Source: Streptococcus suis S735 (GTDB lineage Bacteria > Bacillota > Bacilli > Lactobacillales > Streptococcaceae). From it: 64,000 bases of DNA. The DNA lies in NCBI RefSeq assembly GCF_000294495.1, contig NC_018526.1:806001-870000 (forward strand). The letters are read 5' to 3'. Shown one piece after another: positions 1-9,500 of the stretch. Positions within the stretch are counted from its first letter, which is position 1. The number at the start of each line of letters is the position of its first letter. Both the position numbers and the translations under genes were made by a program. A model generated the notes under the pieces. It did not search any database. It was not told the DNA's origin and was given only the letters and a program-made list of their open reading frames with translations.

Positions 1-7
1 GGGCTAG

Positions 8-343
8 ATGAAAGTTCTTGTCATGTCATATATGGTCATCTATCTCTTGGTGACCTTAGGAGCGGCTTTGTTTAGCTATCTAAAGACCAAAAAAATGAAT
101 ACATTGCGCTTGATTTTAACTATCCTATCCATGATATTGCTGACAAGCACCTTGTATTTTTATAGTCAGTCTTATCACGACTTGCAGATGGTGGGGTTTG
201 CTCTGGGATTTACCTTTATTTCTACTCTTTTTCTCTATAATGGAACGAAAGAAGGTAGTAATTTTACGACAGTTATGCTCTTTTCCATTGGAAGGTTTAT
301 CTTACATATTCAATTTTTAATTTTGCTCTATCTTTTTCGATAG
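8..343 (+). CDS. Small integral membrane protein, unknown function
   Basis: This predicted 111-residue protein consists almost wholly of hydrophobic segments, about four membrane helices near residues 6-24, 32-52, 57-77 and 88-110. It is therefore expected in the cytoplasmic membrane. No catalytic motif is visible and I do not recognise a named family. The start lies seven bases from the window edge, so its ribosome binding site cannot be judged. An internal ATG at position 23 is an alternative start. It reads in the same direction as glcK, which follows after a gap carrying its own promoter, so the two need not share a function. Confidence 0.6.
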   Translation: MKVLVMSYMVIYLLVTLGAALFSYLKTKKMNTLRLILTILSMILLTSTLYFYSQSYHDLQMVGFALGFTFISTLFLYNGTKEGSNFTTVMLFSIGRFILHIQFLILLYLFR

Positions 344-381
344 AGCAATTAATTTTTATCCGTACAAATTTTTGAAAAGGC

Positions 382-411
382 TTTACGCAAACCTTTGCAT
401 TGTGTTATAAT
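382..411 (+). promoter_or_regulatory. Predicted glcK promoter with palindromic spacer
   Basis: TTTACG at 382-387 and an extended -10 (TGT then TATAAT, 406-411) are 18 bases apart, upstream of the glcK ribosome binding site. The spacer holds a 12-base inverted repeat, GCAAACCTTTGC at 387-398, that could bind a repressor. The promoter is supported by consensus. The operator role is inference. Confidence 0.55.
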
Positions 412-438
412 AAAGAAAATACATTTGAGGTGATGATT

Positions 439-1398
439 ATGTCTAAAAAAATTATCGGTATTGACCTTGGGGGAACTTCTGTTAAATTGGCCATTTTGAC
501 TACTGAGGGAGAAATTCAAGAAAAATGGTCTATCAAGACAAATATTTTAGATGATGGAAGTCATATTGTTCCTGATATTATTGACAGTATCAAGCAGCGA
601 TTTGAAACCCATGGTTTGACAAAGGACGATTTCTTAGGAATTGGTATGGGCTCACCCGGTGTAGTGGATAGTGAAGCTGGCACTGTTATCGGAGCCTATA
701 ACCTCAACTGGAAGACCTTGCAATTGGTCAAAGAGCAGTTTGAATCTGCGCTCGGTTTACCATTCTTTATTGACAATGATGCAAACGTAGCGGCCCTCGG
801 TGAACAATGGGTTGGTGCTGGAAACAACAATCCAAACGTTGTCTTTATGACGCTTGGTACAGGTGTCGGTGGCGGTGTCATCGCTGCTGGAAACTTGATT
901 CGTGGTGTCAAAGGTGCTGGTGGCGAATTGGGCCATATCACAGTTGACTTTGATGAGCCATTTGCATGTACTTGTGGTAAGAAAGGTTGTCTAGAAACAG
1001 TTGCTTCAGCGACAGGTATTGTCAACCTCAGCCGTCGCTATGCTGATCAATACGCAGGCGATGCAAAACTGAAACAAATGATTGATGATGGGCAAGATGT
1101 AACGGCTAAAGATGTCTTTGATTTGGCAAAAGAGGGCGATGATTTGGCTTTGATTGTCTACCGTCACTTCTCAGAATACTTAGGTGTTGCTTGTGCAAAC
1201 ATTGCTGCAGTCCTCAATCCTGCCTACATCGTTCTTGGTGGTGGTGTATCAGCTGCGGGAGAGTTCTTATTGGATGGCGTTCGCAAGGTCTTTGCTGAAA
1301 ATAGCTTCCCACAAATCAAGGAAAGTACACAAATTGTCTTGGCAACACGTGGTAATGATGCAGGTGTATTGGGCGCAGCATCACTCGTCTTGAAATAA
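439..1398 (+). CDS. glcK: ROK-family glucokinase
   Basis: This cytoplasmic enzyme phosphorylates glucose with ATP to glucose 6-phosphate, and the ROK family also includes repressors without kinase activity. The N-terminus has the ATP phosphate-binding motif IGIDLGGTSVK. The middle carries GTGVGGG and the ROK zinc motif CTCGKKGCLE. No DNA-binding domain precedes the kinase, which supports an enzyme. The ATG at 439 was chosen over upstream in-frame ATGs because GAGGTGAT lies 8 bases before it. It gives 319 residues, the usual streptococcal length. A terminator hairpin follows directly. Confidence 0.95.
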   Translation: MSKKIIGIDLGGTSVKLAILTTEGEIQEKWSIKTNILDDGSHIVPDIIDSIKQRFETHGLTKDDFLGIGMGSPGVVDSEAGTVIGAYNLNWKTLQLVKEQFESALGLPFFIDNDANVAALGEQWVGAGNNNPNVVFMTLGTGVGGGVIAAGNLIRGVKGAGGELGHITVDFDEPFACTCGKKGCLETVASATGIVNLSRRYADQYAGDAKLKQMIDDGQDVTAKDVFDLAKEGDDLALIVYRHFSEYLGVACANIAAVLNPAYIVLGGGVSAAGEFLLDGVRKVFAENSFPQIKESTQIVLATRGNDAGVLGAASLVLK

Positions 1399-1403
1399 TC
1401 GTT

Positions 1404-1429
1404 AAAAGCAGGGGAAACTCTGCTTTTTT
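1404..1429 (+). terminator. Rho-independent terminator after glcK
   Basis: AAAAGCAG and CTGCTTTTTT form a stem around GGGAAACT, followed by a T run. Confidence 0.8.
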
Positions 1430-1523
1430 CAATTCCGCTGTCACATTTTCTTTATATACATATATTGAAAAATGTAGTATTTAAGCATACAATGAAAGTG
1501 TAAAGAGAAAGGAGTGTCACCTT

Positions 1524-1802
1524 ATGAAACAGGTAAACATGTCTAAAATAATCAACTATCTGACCATTCTTGGTTTATTGATTTTGTTATCTGCTTTTTT
1601 CCTTGATAACTGGATTCGTGACTGGTTTTTCCCGTCTAGCTGGGGAAACGTAGCAACCATGTTGATTCTCCCTCTACTGGGGGCTCTAATTCTTATACTA
1701 TCTATCTATTATAAAAAATTGTGGACTGGTTTGATTAGTATCTTCTTAATAATCTCATTTCCTCTGATATTCGGTATTGGCTACTTTATATTTGGCCCCT
1801 AG
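1524..1802 (+). CDS. Small membrane protein, unknown function
   Basis: This 92-residue protein has three predicted membrane helices, near residues 9-27, 43-60 and 66-90, and no recognisable motif. AAAGGAG precedes the start by about nine bases, which supports translation. The next gene starts 11 bases downstream and also encodes a small hydrophobic protein, so the two look like a bicistronic unit. I cannot assign a function. Confidence 0.6.
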   Translation: MKQVNMSKIINYLTILGLLILLSAFFLDNWIRDWFFPSSWGNVATMLILPLLGALILILSIYYKKLWTGLISIFLIISFPLIFGIGYFIFGP

Positions 1803-1813
1803 AAGGAGTGGTT

Positions 1814-2116
1814 ATGAACCTGACTTTACTAAAAAGATTAAATCTAGTTTTGTATGGTATCGCAATTTTTCTCTTCGTCATGCTATTTTTGCCAATAGGA
1901 CAATGGTTTGATATTGTAAATGTGAATTTTAAACTAACATTTTTTATCATTCCATTTTTCGGACTAGCCAGCTTACCAACGGCTATTTACACTAAAAATG
2001 TTCGTCAGATATTGTTGAGTGTTCTCTTGGTTGCCTTGTATTTTATATTGTTCAGCCTAATAACTGCCCTATCTGGTTTGTTCCACCTTAATTTTTATTC
2101 ATTCTTTTTCAAATGA
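1814..2116 (+). CDS. Small membrane protein, unknown function
   Basis: This 100-residue protein has about three hydrophobic helices and no recognised domain. The ATG at 1814 is preferred to the in-frame GTG at 1808 because GAAGGAG ends at 1808 and would overlap that GTG. It is probably cotranscribed with the small membrane protein just upstream, and a terminator follows its stop. The pair may form a two-subunit membrane unit, but nothing in the sequence shows this. Confidence 0.6.
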
Positions 2117-2117
2117 G

Positions 2118-2144
2118 AACTCCGGTGCAAAACTGGAGTTTTTT
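2118..2144 (+). terminator. Terminator between the small membrane genes and thyA
   Basis: AACTCC and GGAGTT form a hairpin followed by a T run. The thyA promoter begins only about ten bases later. Confidence 0.75.
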
Positions 2145-2153
2145 GCTAGAATT

Positions 2154-2162
2154 TGCTATACT
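2154..2162 (+). promoter_or_regulatory. thyA extended -10 promoter, predicted leaderless start
   Basis: TTGC then TATACT (2157-2162) makes an extended -10. Six bases separate TATACT from the thyA ATG, so the expected +1 is the A of ATG. No Shine-Dalgarno sequence is present in the gap. Confidence 0.55.
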
Positions 2163-2168
2163 AAGACC

Positions 2169-3008
2169 ATGACTAAAGCAGATATTATTTTTAAAGAAAA
2201 CATTCGTAAGATTATGGAAGAGGGCGTTTTTTCAGAAAATGCTCGCCCACGTTACAAGGATGGAAATGTAGCTAATTCCAAGTACGTTACAGGCGCCTTT
2301 GCTGAGTATGACTTGTCTAAGGGCGAGTTTCCTATTACAACACTTAGACCTATTCCAATTAAGTCGGCCATCAAGGAAATTCTCTGGATTTACCAAGACC
2401 AGACCAATGACCTGTCTGTCTTACAGGAAAAATACGGTGTCCAGTATTGGAATGACTGGGAAGTTGAAGGAACAGGCACAATCGGTGAACGCTATGGGGC
2501 TATCGTGAAAAAGCATGACATCATTTCAAAAATCCTCAAGCAATTAGAGGAAAATCCATGGAACCGCCGTAATGTGATTTCTTTGTGGGATTATGAAGCA
2601 TTTGACCAATCCGCGGGTCTTTTGCCATGTGCCTTTCAGACCCTGTTTGACGTTCGGCGAGTGGATGGGGAGATTTATCTGGATGCAACTCTAACTCAAC
2701 GGTCAAATGATATGTTGGTAGCCCATCATATCAACGCTATGCAGTATGTAGCCCTTCAGATGATGATCGCTAAACATTTTGGCTGGAAGGTTGGGAAGTT
2801 TTTCTATTTCATCAACAATCTTCACATCTATGACAATCAGTTTGAACAGGCTGAAGAATTACTCCGTCGCACACCATCTGAAGTTGAGCCACGTTTGGTC
2901 TTAAATGTTCCTGACGGTACCAATTTCTTTGATATTCGGGCAGAAGATTTTGAATTGGTGGACTACAATCCAGTTAAACCGCAGTTAAAATTCGATTTAG
3001 CAATTTAA
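2169..3008 (+). CDS. thyA: Thymidylate synthase
   Basis: ThyA methylates dUMP to dTMP using methylene-tetrahydrofolate as both methyl donor and reductant. It works with dihydrofolate reductase, which is encoded just downstream. The 279-residue protein matches streptococcal ThyA in length. The catalytic cysteine lies in LLPCAFQ near residue 156, and the substrate-binding motifs TQRSNDM and NNLHIYDNQ follow. No ribosome binding site precedes the ATG, which fits a leaderless transcript. The last 39 bases are duplicated 110 bases downstream, a likely recombination scar. Confidence 0.97.
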
Positions 3009-3079
3009 CTGGATTAGCAGTGAAGAACTTCGTTCTTGCTATTTCCAACCTTCAACAGTCTATACTCAGACTTTCGAAG

Positions 3080-3118
3080 CCAGTTAAACCGCAACTTAAT
3101 TTTGACTTAGCGATTTAA
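3080..3118 (+). repeat. Diverged duplicate of the thyA 3' end
   Basis: This stretch reads PVKPQLNFDLAI and a stop, and matches the true thyA end at 2970-3008 apart from one amino acid. Most base differences are synonymous, so it looks like the end of a different thyA allele rather than a recent copy. About 70 bases of unrelated sequence lie between the two ends. Confidence 0.75.
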
Positions 3119-3293
3119 GATGAGGGGGGCTTTCCAGCACCAGCGAGATTCACATTCTACGAATCTCGGAATCTTCCCTATCTCTGAGGAGTCGGTGATA
3201 GTTTCAACATGATAAAAATTTGCGCTTGGCCTACTTGGTAAGTGCATTTTTCATGTTTTTTTGATAGAATGATAGGACGGAAAGTGAGAGAAA

Positions 3294-3806
3294 ATGACTA
3301 AAAAGATTGTTGCCATTTGGGCTCAAGATGAAAATGGATTGATTGGAAAAGGTGATAGACTTCCTTGGTCATTGCCAGCTGACTTAGCTCATTTCAAAAA
3401 AACGACAACAGGTCACACGATGGTGATGGGACGTATAACTTTCGACGGCATGGGTAAACGTGCTCTTCCTAATCGTCACACCATCGTTTTGACAACGGAT
3501 AAAACCTATCAACTAGAGAGTGAACGTATTACCATTTTACACAGTGTGGAAGATGTTCTAGATTGGTATAACAAACAGGAGCAGACACTATTTGTGATTG
3601 GTGGGGGACAAATTTTTACTGCTTTTGCACCTTACATTGAAACATTAATAGTGACAGATATTCACGGTCAATTTAATGGCGATGTGTATTTTCCGAAAGC
3701 ATTTCCTATGGAGAAATTTCAGCTACAAAGCGCCAATTTACGTCCAAAAGACGAGAAAAACCCGTATGATTTTACAATAAAAACCTATGAAAGAAGAGAT
3801 GGTTAG
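3294..3806 (+). CDS. folA: Dihydrofolate reductase
   Basis: This enzyme reduces dihydrofolate to tetrahydrofolate with NADPH, regenerating the cofactor consumed by thymidylate synthase upstream. The 170-residue protein shows the family features: IWAQDENGLIGKGDRLPW at the N-terminus with the Met20-type loop, an acidic position in LPADLAHFK, and MGRITFDGM for NADPH binding. GGGQIF near residue 104 contacts NADPH. Trimethoprim binds this enzyme, but resistance cannot be judged without alignment. A small membrane ORF and clpX follow at short spacing. Confidence 0.96.
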   Translation: MTKKIVAIWAQDENGLIGKGDRLPWSLPADLAHFKKTTTGHTMVMGRITFDGMGKRALPNRHTIVLTTDKTYQLESERITILHSVEDVLDWYNKQEQTLFVIGGGQIFTAFAPYIETLIVTDIHGQFNGDVYFPKAFPMEKFQLQSANLRPKDEKNPYDFTIKTYERRDG

Positions 3807-3808
3807 GC

Positions 3809-3982
3809 ATGGAGAGAAGTTTATTCGGTTTATTTACAGCATTTCTCTGTGGGATTTGTGTTCTTTGTGCGATTCAAGCCTTTCGGAAGAAACGTTTTGG
3901 TTTAGCAATTTTATTTTTACTGAATGCTTTTACCAATCTGGTCAATAGTATTCACGCCATTTATGGATTTTTATTTAGATAA
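3809..3982 (+). CDS. 57-residue membrane protein, DUF3272-like
   Basis: An ORF of 57 residues lies between folA and clpX, starting three bases after the folA stop. It starts MERSLFGLFT and has two hydrophobic helices separated by a short basic loop (AFRKKRFG). A small protein in this same slot is conserved in streptococci and I believe it corresponds to DUF3272, recalled from memory rather than searched. Translation may be coupled to folA. The function is unknown. Confidence 0.65.
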   Translation: MERSLFGLFTAFLCGICVLCAIQAFRKKRFGLAILFLLNAFTNLVNSIHAIYGFLFR

Positions 3983-4003
3983 GAGATATGAAAGAGGAAA
4001 CAC

Positions 4004-5230
4004 ATGGCTGTTAAGCATACACATGAGCTAATCTATTGCTCATTTTGCGGAAAAAATCAAGAAGAAGTTAAAAAAATTATCGCAGGGAACAATGTCTTCA
4101 TTTGTAATGAGTGCGTGGAACTAGCACAGGAAATCATTCGTGAGGAACTGGCAGAAGAAGTTTTGACAGACTTGGCCGATACGCCAAAGCCACAAGAATT
4201 ACTCAATATCCTGAACAACTACGTCATCGGACAGGATCGTGCAAAACGTGCTTTAGCAGTAGCCGTTTACAACCACTACAAACGTATCAATTTCCAAGAT
4301 AGCCGTGATGAGAACGATGTTGATTTGCAAAAATCAAATATCCTCATGATTGGCCCGACTGGTTCAGGAAAAACCTTCCTAGCTCAGACCTTGGCTAAAA
4401 GTTTGAATGTCCCGTTTGCTATTGCTGATGCGACCGCTCTTACTGAGGCAGGTTATGTTGGTGAAGACGTAGAAAATATCCTCCTCAAACTTTTGCAGGC
4501 TGCAGACTTTAACATCGACCGTGCAGAAAGAGGAATTATCTATGTAGATGAAATTGATAAGATTGCCAAAAAAGGTGAAAATGTGTCCATTACCCGCGAT
4601 GTATCTGGTGAAGGTGTCCAGCAAGCTCTCCTAAAAATTATCGAGGGAACTGTGGCCAGCGTACCACCACAAGGCGGACGTAAACATCCAAACCAAGAAA
4701 TGATTCACGTGGACACCAAAAATATCCTGTTTATCGTTGGCGGTGCATTTGATGGTATCGAAGAAATCGTCAAACAGCGTCTCGGTGAAAAAATCATCGG
4801 TTTTGGTCATAATAATCGTGCTATTGATGAAAAAGAATCATACATGCAACATATCATTGCAGACGATATTCAAAAATTCGGTATCATTCCAGAGTTGATT
4901 GGTCGCTTGCCTGTATTCGCAGCTTTGGACCAATTGACAACAGAGGATTTGGTACGCATTTTGACGGAACCGAAGAATGCTCTTGTAAAACAATACCAGA
5001 CACTCTTGTCTTATGATGACGTGGAGCTTGACTTTGATGAGGACGCCTTGTTAGCAATTGCAGAAAAAGCAATTGAACGTAAAACTGGTGCTCGTGGACT
5101 TCGCTCTATCATTGAAGAAACGATGTTGGATGTCATGTTTGAGGTGCCAGGTCAAGATAACGTTAAACGCGTTCGTGTAACAAAAGCAGCAGTAGACGGT
5201 AAAGAAAAGCCTTTACTAGAAACTGCATAA
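4004..5230 (+). CDS. clpX: ATP-dependent Clp protease ATP-binding subunit ClpX
   Basis: ClpX is the hexameric unfoldase that feeds tagged proteins to the ClpP peptidase in the cytoplasm. The 408-residue protein has an N-terminal zinc domain (CSFCGKNQ and CNEC), Walker A GPTGSGKT, the pore loop GYVGEDVE, Walker [12 protein letters not shown] and a sensor region in ELIGRLPV. A good Shine-Dalgarno (AGAGGAAA) precedes the ATG. It lies upstream of engB as in other streptococci, separated by a hairpin that may limit read-through. Confidence 0.97.
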   Translation: MAVKHTHELIYCSFCGKNQEEVKKIIAGNNVFICNECVELAQEIIREELAEEVLTDLADTPKPQELLNILNNYVIGQDRAKRALAVAVYNHYKRINFQDSRDENDVDLQKSNILMIGPTGSGKTFLAQTLAKSLNVPFAIADATALTEAGYVGEDVENILLKLLQAADFNIDRAERGIIYVDEIDKIAKKGENVSITRDVSGEGVQQALLKIIEGTVASVPPQGGRKHPNQEMIHVDTKNILFIVGGAFDGIEEIVKQRLGEKIIGFGHNNRAIDEKESYMQHIIADDIQKFGIIPELIGRLPVFAALDQLTTEDLVRILTEPKNALVKQYQTLLSYDDVELDFDEDALLAIAEKAIERKTGARGLRSIIEETMLDVMFEVPGQDNVKRVRVTKAAVDGKEKPLLETA

Positions 5231-5233
5231 AAA

Positions 5234-5271
5234 AATAAAGGGTGGAAACTGATTGTTTTCTACCCTTATTT
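5234..5271 (+). terminator. Hairpin between clpX and engB
   Basis: AAATAAAGGGT and ACCCTTATTT form a stem between the clpX stop and the engB start. It may terminate or attenuate clpX transcripts. The T tract is short, so read-through into engB is plausible. Confidence 0.5.
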
Positions 5272-5285
5272 ATGAAAGGTATAAA

Positions 5286-5873
5286 ATGGAAATCAACACA
5301 CATAATGCTGAGATTTTGCTCAGTGCTGTTTCAAAAGCCCAGTATCCGGGCTATGACATTCCAGAAATTGCCCTTGCCGGGCGATCTAACGTTGGAAAGT
5401 CCTCATTTATCAATACTCTTCTAGGAAGAAAAAATCTTGCACGTACGTCAGGAAAACCAGGAAAGACTCAACAACTCAATTTTTATAATATAGATGATAA
5501 AATTCGATTTGTAGATGTTCCAGGTTATGGCTATGCTAAAGTATCCAAAACGGAGCGCGCTAAGTGGGGCAAAATGATTGAAGAGTATTTGACGACACGA
5601 GAAAATCTACGTGTTGTGGTGAGTTTAGTAGACATGCGTCATGAGCCATCAGCAGATGATGTTCAAATGTATGATTTCTTGAAATATTATGAAATTCCTG
5701 TTATTATTGTGGCAACGAAGGCTGATAAAATCCCACGAGGAAAGTGGAATAAGCACGAATCGATGATTAAAAAGAAATTGGATTTTGATAAAAATGATCA
5801 ATTCGTTATCTTTTCTTCTGAGACTCGTCACGGATACGATCAGGCATGGGATGCTATCTTAAGTAACATCTAA
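5286..5873 (+). CDS. engB: Ribosome biogenesis GTPase YsxC/EngB
   Basis: EngB is a small GTPase needed for assembly of the large ribosomal subunit. The 195-residue protein carries G1 GRSNVGKSS, a switch region with [10 protein letters not shown]3 DVPGYGYAK and G4 TKADK. The ATG at 5286 was chosen over an upstream in-frame ATG because AAAGG lies a suitable distance before it and the resulting [11 protein letters not shown] start fits the family. It follows clpX, a common arrangement in streptococci. Confidence 0.95.
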   Translation: MEINTHNAEILLSAVSKAQYPGYDIPEIALAGRSNVGKSSFINTLLGRKNLARTSGKPGKTQQLNFYNIDDKIRFVDVPGYGYAKVSKTERAKWGKMIEEYLTTRENLRVVVSLVDMRHEPSADDVQMYDFLKYYEIPVIIVATKADKIPRGKWNKHESMIKKKLDFDKNDQFVIFSSETRHGYDQAWDAILSNI

Positions 5874-5895
5874 TAAACAGTTCAGGAGAAAAATC

Positions 5896-6309
5896 ATGGA
5901 ACGTACTTTCTTCATCATCAAACCAGATGCTCTTAAGCGTGGACTTGCAGGACAAATTCTTTCACGTATCGAACGCAGGGGATTTCAAATCCGAGATTTA
6001 AAAATGGTTACAGCGACAGAAGAGCTAATCAGTCAACATTATGAACAGTTGACAGATAAACCTTTCTTCCCGCAATTAGTACAATATATGACGAGCGGGC
6101 CGATGATAGCTGGCATTATAGAAGGGCCAGAAATTATCAAATCTTGGCGAGATATGATGGGAGCTACCAATCCAGTAAACGCCCTACCTGGGACTATTCG
6201 TGGAGATTTTGCGACAGCGCCCGTTGAGGGAATTGTGGCAAATGTCGTTCATGGCTCAGATAGTGCAGAAGCAGCCGAACGCGAGATCGGTCTTTGGCTG
6301 GGAAAATAG
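5896..6309 (+). CDS. ndk: Nucleoside diphosphate kinase
   Basis: Ndk transfers the terminal phosphate between nucleoside tri- and diphosphates through a phosphohistidine. The 137-residue protein begins with [11 protein letters not shown] and has the catalytic histidine in NVVHGSDS near residue 117. AGGAG precedes the ATG. It sits 22 bases after engB, so the two may be cotranscribed, and a strong terminator follows. Confidence 0.95.
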   Translation: MERTFFIIKPDALKRGLAGQILSRIERRGFQIRDLKMVTATEELISQHYEQLTDKPFFPQLVQYMTSGPMIAGIIEGPEIIKSWRDMMGATNPVNALPGTIRGDFATAPVEGIVANVVHGSDSAEAAEREIGLWLGK

Positions 6310-6317
6310 CAGAGCAG

Positions 6318-6346
6318 ACACCTAGTTTTCTAGGTGTTTTTCTTTG
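6318..6346 (+). terminator. ndk terminator
   Basis: ACACCTAG and CTAGGTGT form a perfect 8-bp stem followed by T-rich sequence. Its right half is repeated at 7289-7305, on the other side of the HIRAN gene. Confidence 0.85.
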
Positions 6347-6412
6347 ATAAATTGGTGAAAAAACTGATTAGTGGTATAATGAAAAAAAGCAATAATAGAG
6401 AGGTTATTCACC

Positions 6413-7084
6413 ATGGGGCAAGGAACAACGATTAGTCTTATCAAAGAAGAAATTATTCAACAGGAAAAGCAAATTGAAGGTATACTTTTGGAGATTGAGA
6501 ACTTGCGGATTATGAAGAAGCAGTGTAAAAATTGGTTGTTTTTTGCTATAACGATGCTGTTCTTCTCTGTCATTGTATTCAAAGGGATGTTTCTTGTTAT
6601 TATGGTATTTCTTTGTTTCATGTATGTAGTAACATCATATTTCCAATCGGATAGATGTGATGGATTAATTAGCCATTATAAAAATGAGATTGATTCTATA
6701 GAGGAGGCTATCAATAAAAATAGAGAATTCATTGCTAAGTACAAATATTTTTCGCATTTTTATGTAGCAGGTACGCAATATAGGGAAGATCGTTTTGAGC
6801 CAATGAGGGTGTTAAGATGTCTGACGTACGGCGGAGAAACTACAGATGTCAAGTTAGTTCGTGAGCCAGATAATAAGTATGACCCAAATGCAGTTAAAGT
6901 ACTTGTATGTGGTTATTTTGTTGGCTATATCCCTAAAACTGCTTCTGAGGAAGTTTCCCGACTAATCGATAGAGGGGAAAAGTTGAACTTGTCAGTAGAT
7001 ATGGAAAGACAAGGGAGTTATGATAAAGGTTATCGTGCTTATTACGAACTGACAATTTACGTTTTAAATGATGAAAAATTGTAA
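6413..7084 (+). CDS. Membrane-anchored HIRAN-domain protein
   Basis: This 223-residue protein has three parts. Residues about 1-38 are a charged, probably coiled-coil helix. Residues about 40-77 form two membrane helices. Residues about 118-220 are a HIRAN domain, recognisable from FYVAGTQYR, LVREPDNKYDPNAVKV and VGYIPK. HIRAN domains occur in DNA-repair helicases and often bind DNA ends or stalled forks, but also appear as stand-alone bacterial proteins of unknown role. The membrane anchor makes a direct repair role uncertain. It lies alone between the ndk terminator and lepA and looks inserted. A second HIRAN protein is encoded at 19728. Confidence 0.75.
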   Translation: MGQGTTISLIKEEIIQQEKQIEGILLEIENLRIMKKQCKNWLFFAITMLFFSVIVFKGMFLVIMVFLCFMYVVTSYFQSDRCDGLISHYKNEIDSIEEAINKNREFIAKYKYFSHFYVAGTQYREDRFEPMRVLRCLTYGGETTDVKLVREPDNKYDPNAVKVLVCGYFVGYIPKTASEEVSRLIDRGEKLNLSVDMERQGSYDKGYRAYYELTIYVLNDEKL

Positions 7085-7365
7085 TTATTAAATTCATTAA
7101 AAATATATCGAGTTTATGTGGGACAAGTAATAAAATCAGAAATTAACTCTTTGATATATTAACTGGAATTTATATATCGAAAATTAATGGCTCCATACCT
7201 TTAATCAAACAATAATTCCTTGTTTCAGTCTTATTTTATGACCGACTAGAACTTACTTTGGGAATTTACTCGTAACAATAACCTATATTTCTAGGTGTTT
7301 TTCTTATGGAAAATTATCACTAAATCTGATATAATGAGGAGTAATACCCTTGTAGAGGAAGAAAC
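7085..7365. other. AT-rich intergenic DNA with a duplicated terminator half
   Basis: No gene is visible. TTCTAGGTGTTTTTCTT at 7289-7305 exactly copies 6328-6344 from the ndk terminator. Like the first copy, it is followed by a promoter-like sequence ending in TATAATG, here serving lepA. The pattern suggests that the HIRAN gene entered with duplication of the junction. Confidence 0.6.
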
Positions 7366-9198
7366 ATGAATTTAGAAGATTTGAAAAAACGACAGGAGAA
7401 AATTCGTAATTTCTCCATTATTGCCCACATCGACCATGGTAAATCAACCTTGGCTGACCGTATTCTTGAGAAGACGGAAACAGTTTCCAGCCGTGAAATG
7501 CAAGCCCAGTTGCTGGATAGTATGGACTTGGAACGCGAGCGTGGTATCACAATTAAACTCAACGCAATCGAACTCAACTATACAGCTAAAGATGGAGAGA
7601 CATACATTTTCCACTTGATTGACACACCAGGACACGTGGATTTTACCTATGAGGTATCGCGTTCGTTGGCTGCCTGTGAAGGAGCGATTTTAGTGGTGGA
7701 TGCTGCTCAAGGGATTGAAGCACAGACCTTGGCCAACGTTTATCTAGCCTTGGACAATGATTTGGAAATCTTGCCAATCATTAACAAGATTGACCTGCCA
7801 GCAGCAGACCCAGAACGTGTTCGTCAGGAAATCGAAGATGTGATTGGTTTGGATGCTTCTGAAGCAGTGCCAACATCAGCCAAGGCAGGTATTGGTATCG
7901 AGGAAATCTTGGAGCAGATTGTCGAGAAGGTTCCAGCACCGACTGGTGATGTCGAAGCTCCATTGCAAGCCTTGATTTTTGACTCGGTTTACGATCCGTA
8001 TCGAGGCGTTATCCTCCAAGTTCGTATCGTCAATGGTGTGGTAAAACCTGGTGACACCATTCAGATGATGAGCAATGGTAAGACTTTCGATGTGACGGAA
8101 GTGGGGATTTTCACACCCAAAGCAATCGGTCGTGATTATTTGGCGACTGGTGATGTTGGTTACATTGCAGCCTCTATCAAGACCGTTGCAGATACCCGTG
8201 TCGGTGATACGGTAACCTTGGCAGAAAATCCTGCCAGCGAGCCACTAGCGGGCTACAAGCAGATGAATCCAATGGTCTTTGCAGGTATCTATCCAATCGA
8301 TTCCAACAAGTACAATGACCTCCGTGAAGCCTTGGAAAAACTCCAACTCAACGATGCCAGCTTGCAGTTTGAGCCAGAAACATCGCAGGCACTCGGATTT
8401 GGTTTCCGTTGTGGATTCTTGGGCCTCTTGCACATGGATGTTATCCAAGAACGGATTGAGCGTGAGTTTAACATTGACCTCATCATGACAGCACCGTCGG
8501 TGGTTTACCATGTCAACATGACGGACGGTGAAATGATTGATGTAGCCAACCCATCCGAATTCCCAGACCCAACAAAGATTGCCACTATCGAAGAGCCTTA
8601 CGTTAAGGCACAAATCATGGTACCACAGGAATACGTCGGTGCAGTCATGGAATTGGCCCAACGCAAACGCGGTGACTTTGTGACTATGGATTACATCGAT
8701 GATAATCGTGTCAATGTCATCTACCAAATTCCACTTGCGGAGATTGTTTTTGACTTCTTTGATAAGCTTAAGTCGTCCACTCGTGGTTATGCCAGCTTCG
8801 ACTATGAGATTTCTGAATACCGTTCATCCAAGTTGGTGAAAATGGATATTCTCCTCAATGGTGACAAGGTCGATGCCCTCAGCTTTATCGTCCACAAGGA
8901 ATTTGCCTACGAACGTGGGAAAATTATCGTGGACAAACTCAAGAAAATCATTCCCCGTCAACAGTTTGAAGTACCAATACAAGCAGCTATCGGTCAGAAA
9001 ATTGTTGCCCGTAGCGACATCAAGGCTCTTCGGAAGAACGTTTTGGCCAAGTGTTATGGTGGTGACGTTTCCCGTAAACGCAAACTCCTAGAAAAGCAAA
9101 AAGCTGGTAAAAAACGGATGAAAGCCATCGGCTCTGTCGAAGTTCCACAAGAAGCCTTCCTCAGTGTTCTCAGCATGGATGAAGACGATAAGAAATAA
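7366..9198 (+). CDS. lepA: Elongation factor 4 (LepA)
   Basis: LepA is a ribosome-associated translational GTPase that affects initiation and translocation under stress. The 610-residue protein has G1 AHIDHGKST, a switch I with [11 protein letters not shown]3 DTPGHVDF and G4 NKIDLP. The LepA-specific C-terminal domain follows, ending in a basic stretch [28 protein letters not shown] precedes the ATG. It is likely monocistronic, bounded by a shared terminator with the convergent tautomerase gene. Confidence 0.97.
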   Translation: MNLEDLKKRQEKIRNFSIIAHIDHGKSTLADRILEKTETVSSREMQAQLLDSMDLERERGITIKLNAIELNYTAKDGETYIFHLIDTPGHVDFTYEVSRSLAACEGAILVVDAAQGIEAQTLANVYLALDNDLEILPIINKIDLPAADPERVRQEIEDVIGLDASEAVPTSAKAGIGIEEILEQIVEKVPAPTGDVEAPLQALIFDSVYDPYRGVILQVRIVNGVVKPGDTIQMMSNGKTFDVTEVGIFTPKAIGRDYLATGDVGYIAASIKTVADTRVGDTVTLAENPASEPLAGYKQMNPMVFAGIYPIDSNKYNDLREALEKLQLNDASLQFEPETSQALGFGFRCGFLGLLHMDVIQERIEREFNIDLIMTAPSVVYHVNMTDGEMIDVANPSEFPDPTKIATIEEPYVKAQIMVPQEYVGAVMELAQRKRGDFVTMDYIDDNRVNVIYQIPLAEIVFDFFDKLKSSTRGYASFDYEISEYRSSKLVKMDILLNGDKVDALSFIVHKEFAYERGKIIVDKLKKIIPRQQFEVPIQAAIGQKIVARSDIKALRKNVLAKCYGGDVSRKRKLLEKQKAGKKRMKAIGSVEVPQEAFLSVLSMDEDDKK

Positions 9199-9211
9199 AC
9201 TTGATACAAAG

Positions 9212-9247
9212 AAACACTCCTGCATTTTCTTGCAAGAGTGTTTTCTC
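9212..9247. terminator. Bidirectional terminator between lepA and the tautomerase gene
   Basis: AACACTC and GAGTGTT, with inner TGCA pairs, form a hairpin with T-rich sequence on the plus side and A-rich sequence on the minus side. Confidence 0.75.
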
Positions 9248-9430
9248 TTATTTACGTTTCATTTCACCTTGTGGGTAGTAGGTCCCTTCAGGCATATCAT
9301 TGATGAAGACATGAATGGCTTCTTTGGGCGCATTAGTATTGCGTGATACCACCTCAGTTACTTCACGCGCAAGGGCAATTTTTTGTTCTTCTGTGCGTCC
9401 TTCAAACAAATCAATACGTACAAATGGCAT
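9248..9430 (-). CDS. 4-oxalocrotonate tautomerase family enzyme
   Basis: This is a 60-residue tautomerase-superfamily protein. Members use an N-terminal proline, exposed after removal of methionine, as a general base. Here the sequence starts MPFVRIDLFEGR, so Pro1 is present. Family members form hexamers. The physiological substrate in streptococci is unknown, since no catechol pathway genes are nearby. A strong GGAGGAAA site precedes the ATG. The gene lies near tdk and prfA, as in other streptococci, but on the opposite strand. Confidence 0.88.
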   Translation of the reverse strand: MPFVRIDLFEGRTEEQKIALAREVTEVVSRNTNAPKEAIHVFINDMPEGTYYPQGEMKRK

Positions 9431-9500
9431 ATATTTCCTCCTTTATTTTTCGTTTATTGTACCATAGTTTTTATGATTCTCCAAGGATATTTTCATAAGA

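Noticed and set aside
3009-3293. thyA duplicate ends as attachment sites of an integrative element
   Set aside because: Only ~70 bases lie between the two ends, no integrase is near, and the synonymous divergence fits allele replacement better.
8245-8727. Long antisense ORF of 160 codons within lepA
   Set aside because: It lies wholly inside a well-supported conserved gene, has no ribosome binding site, and its composition is that of a shadow frame.
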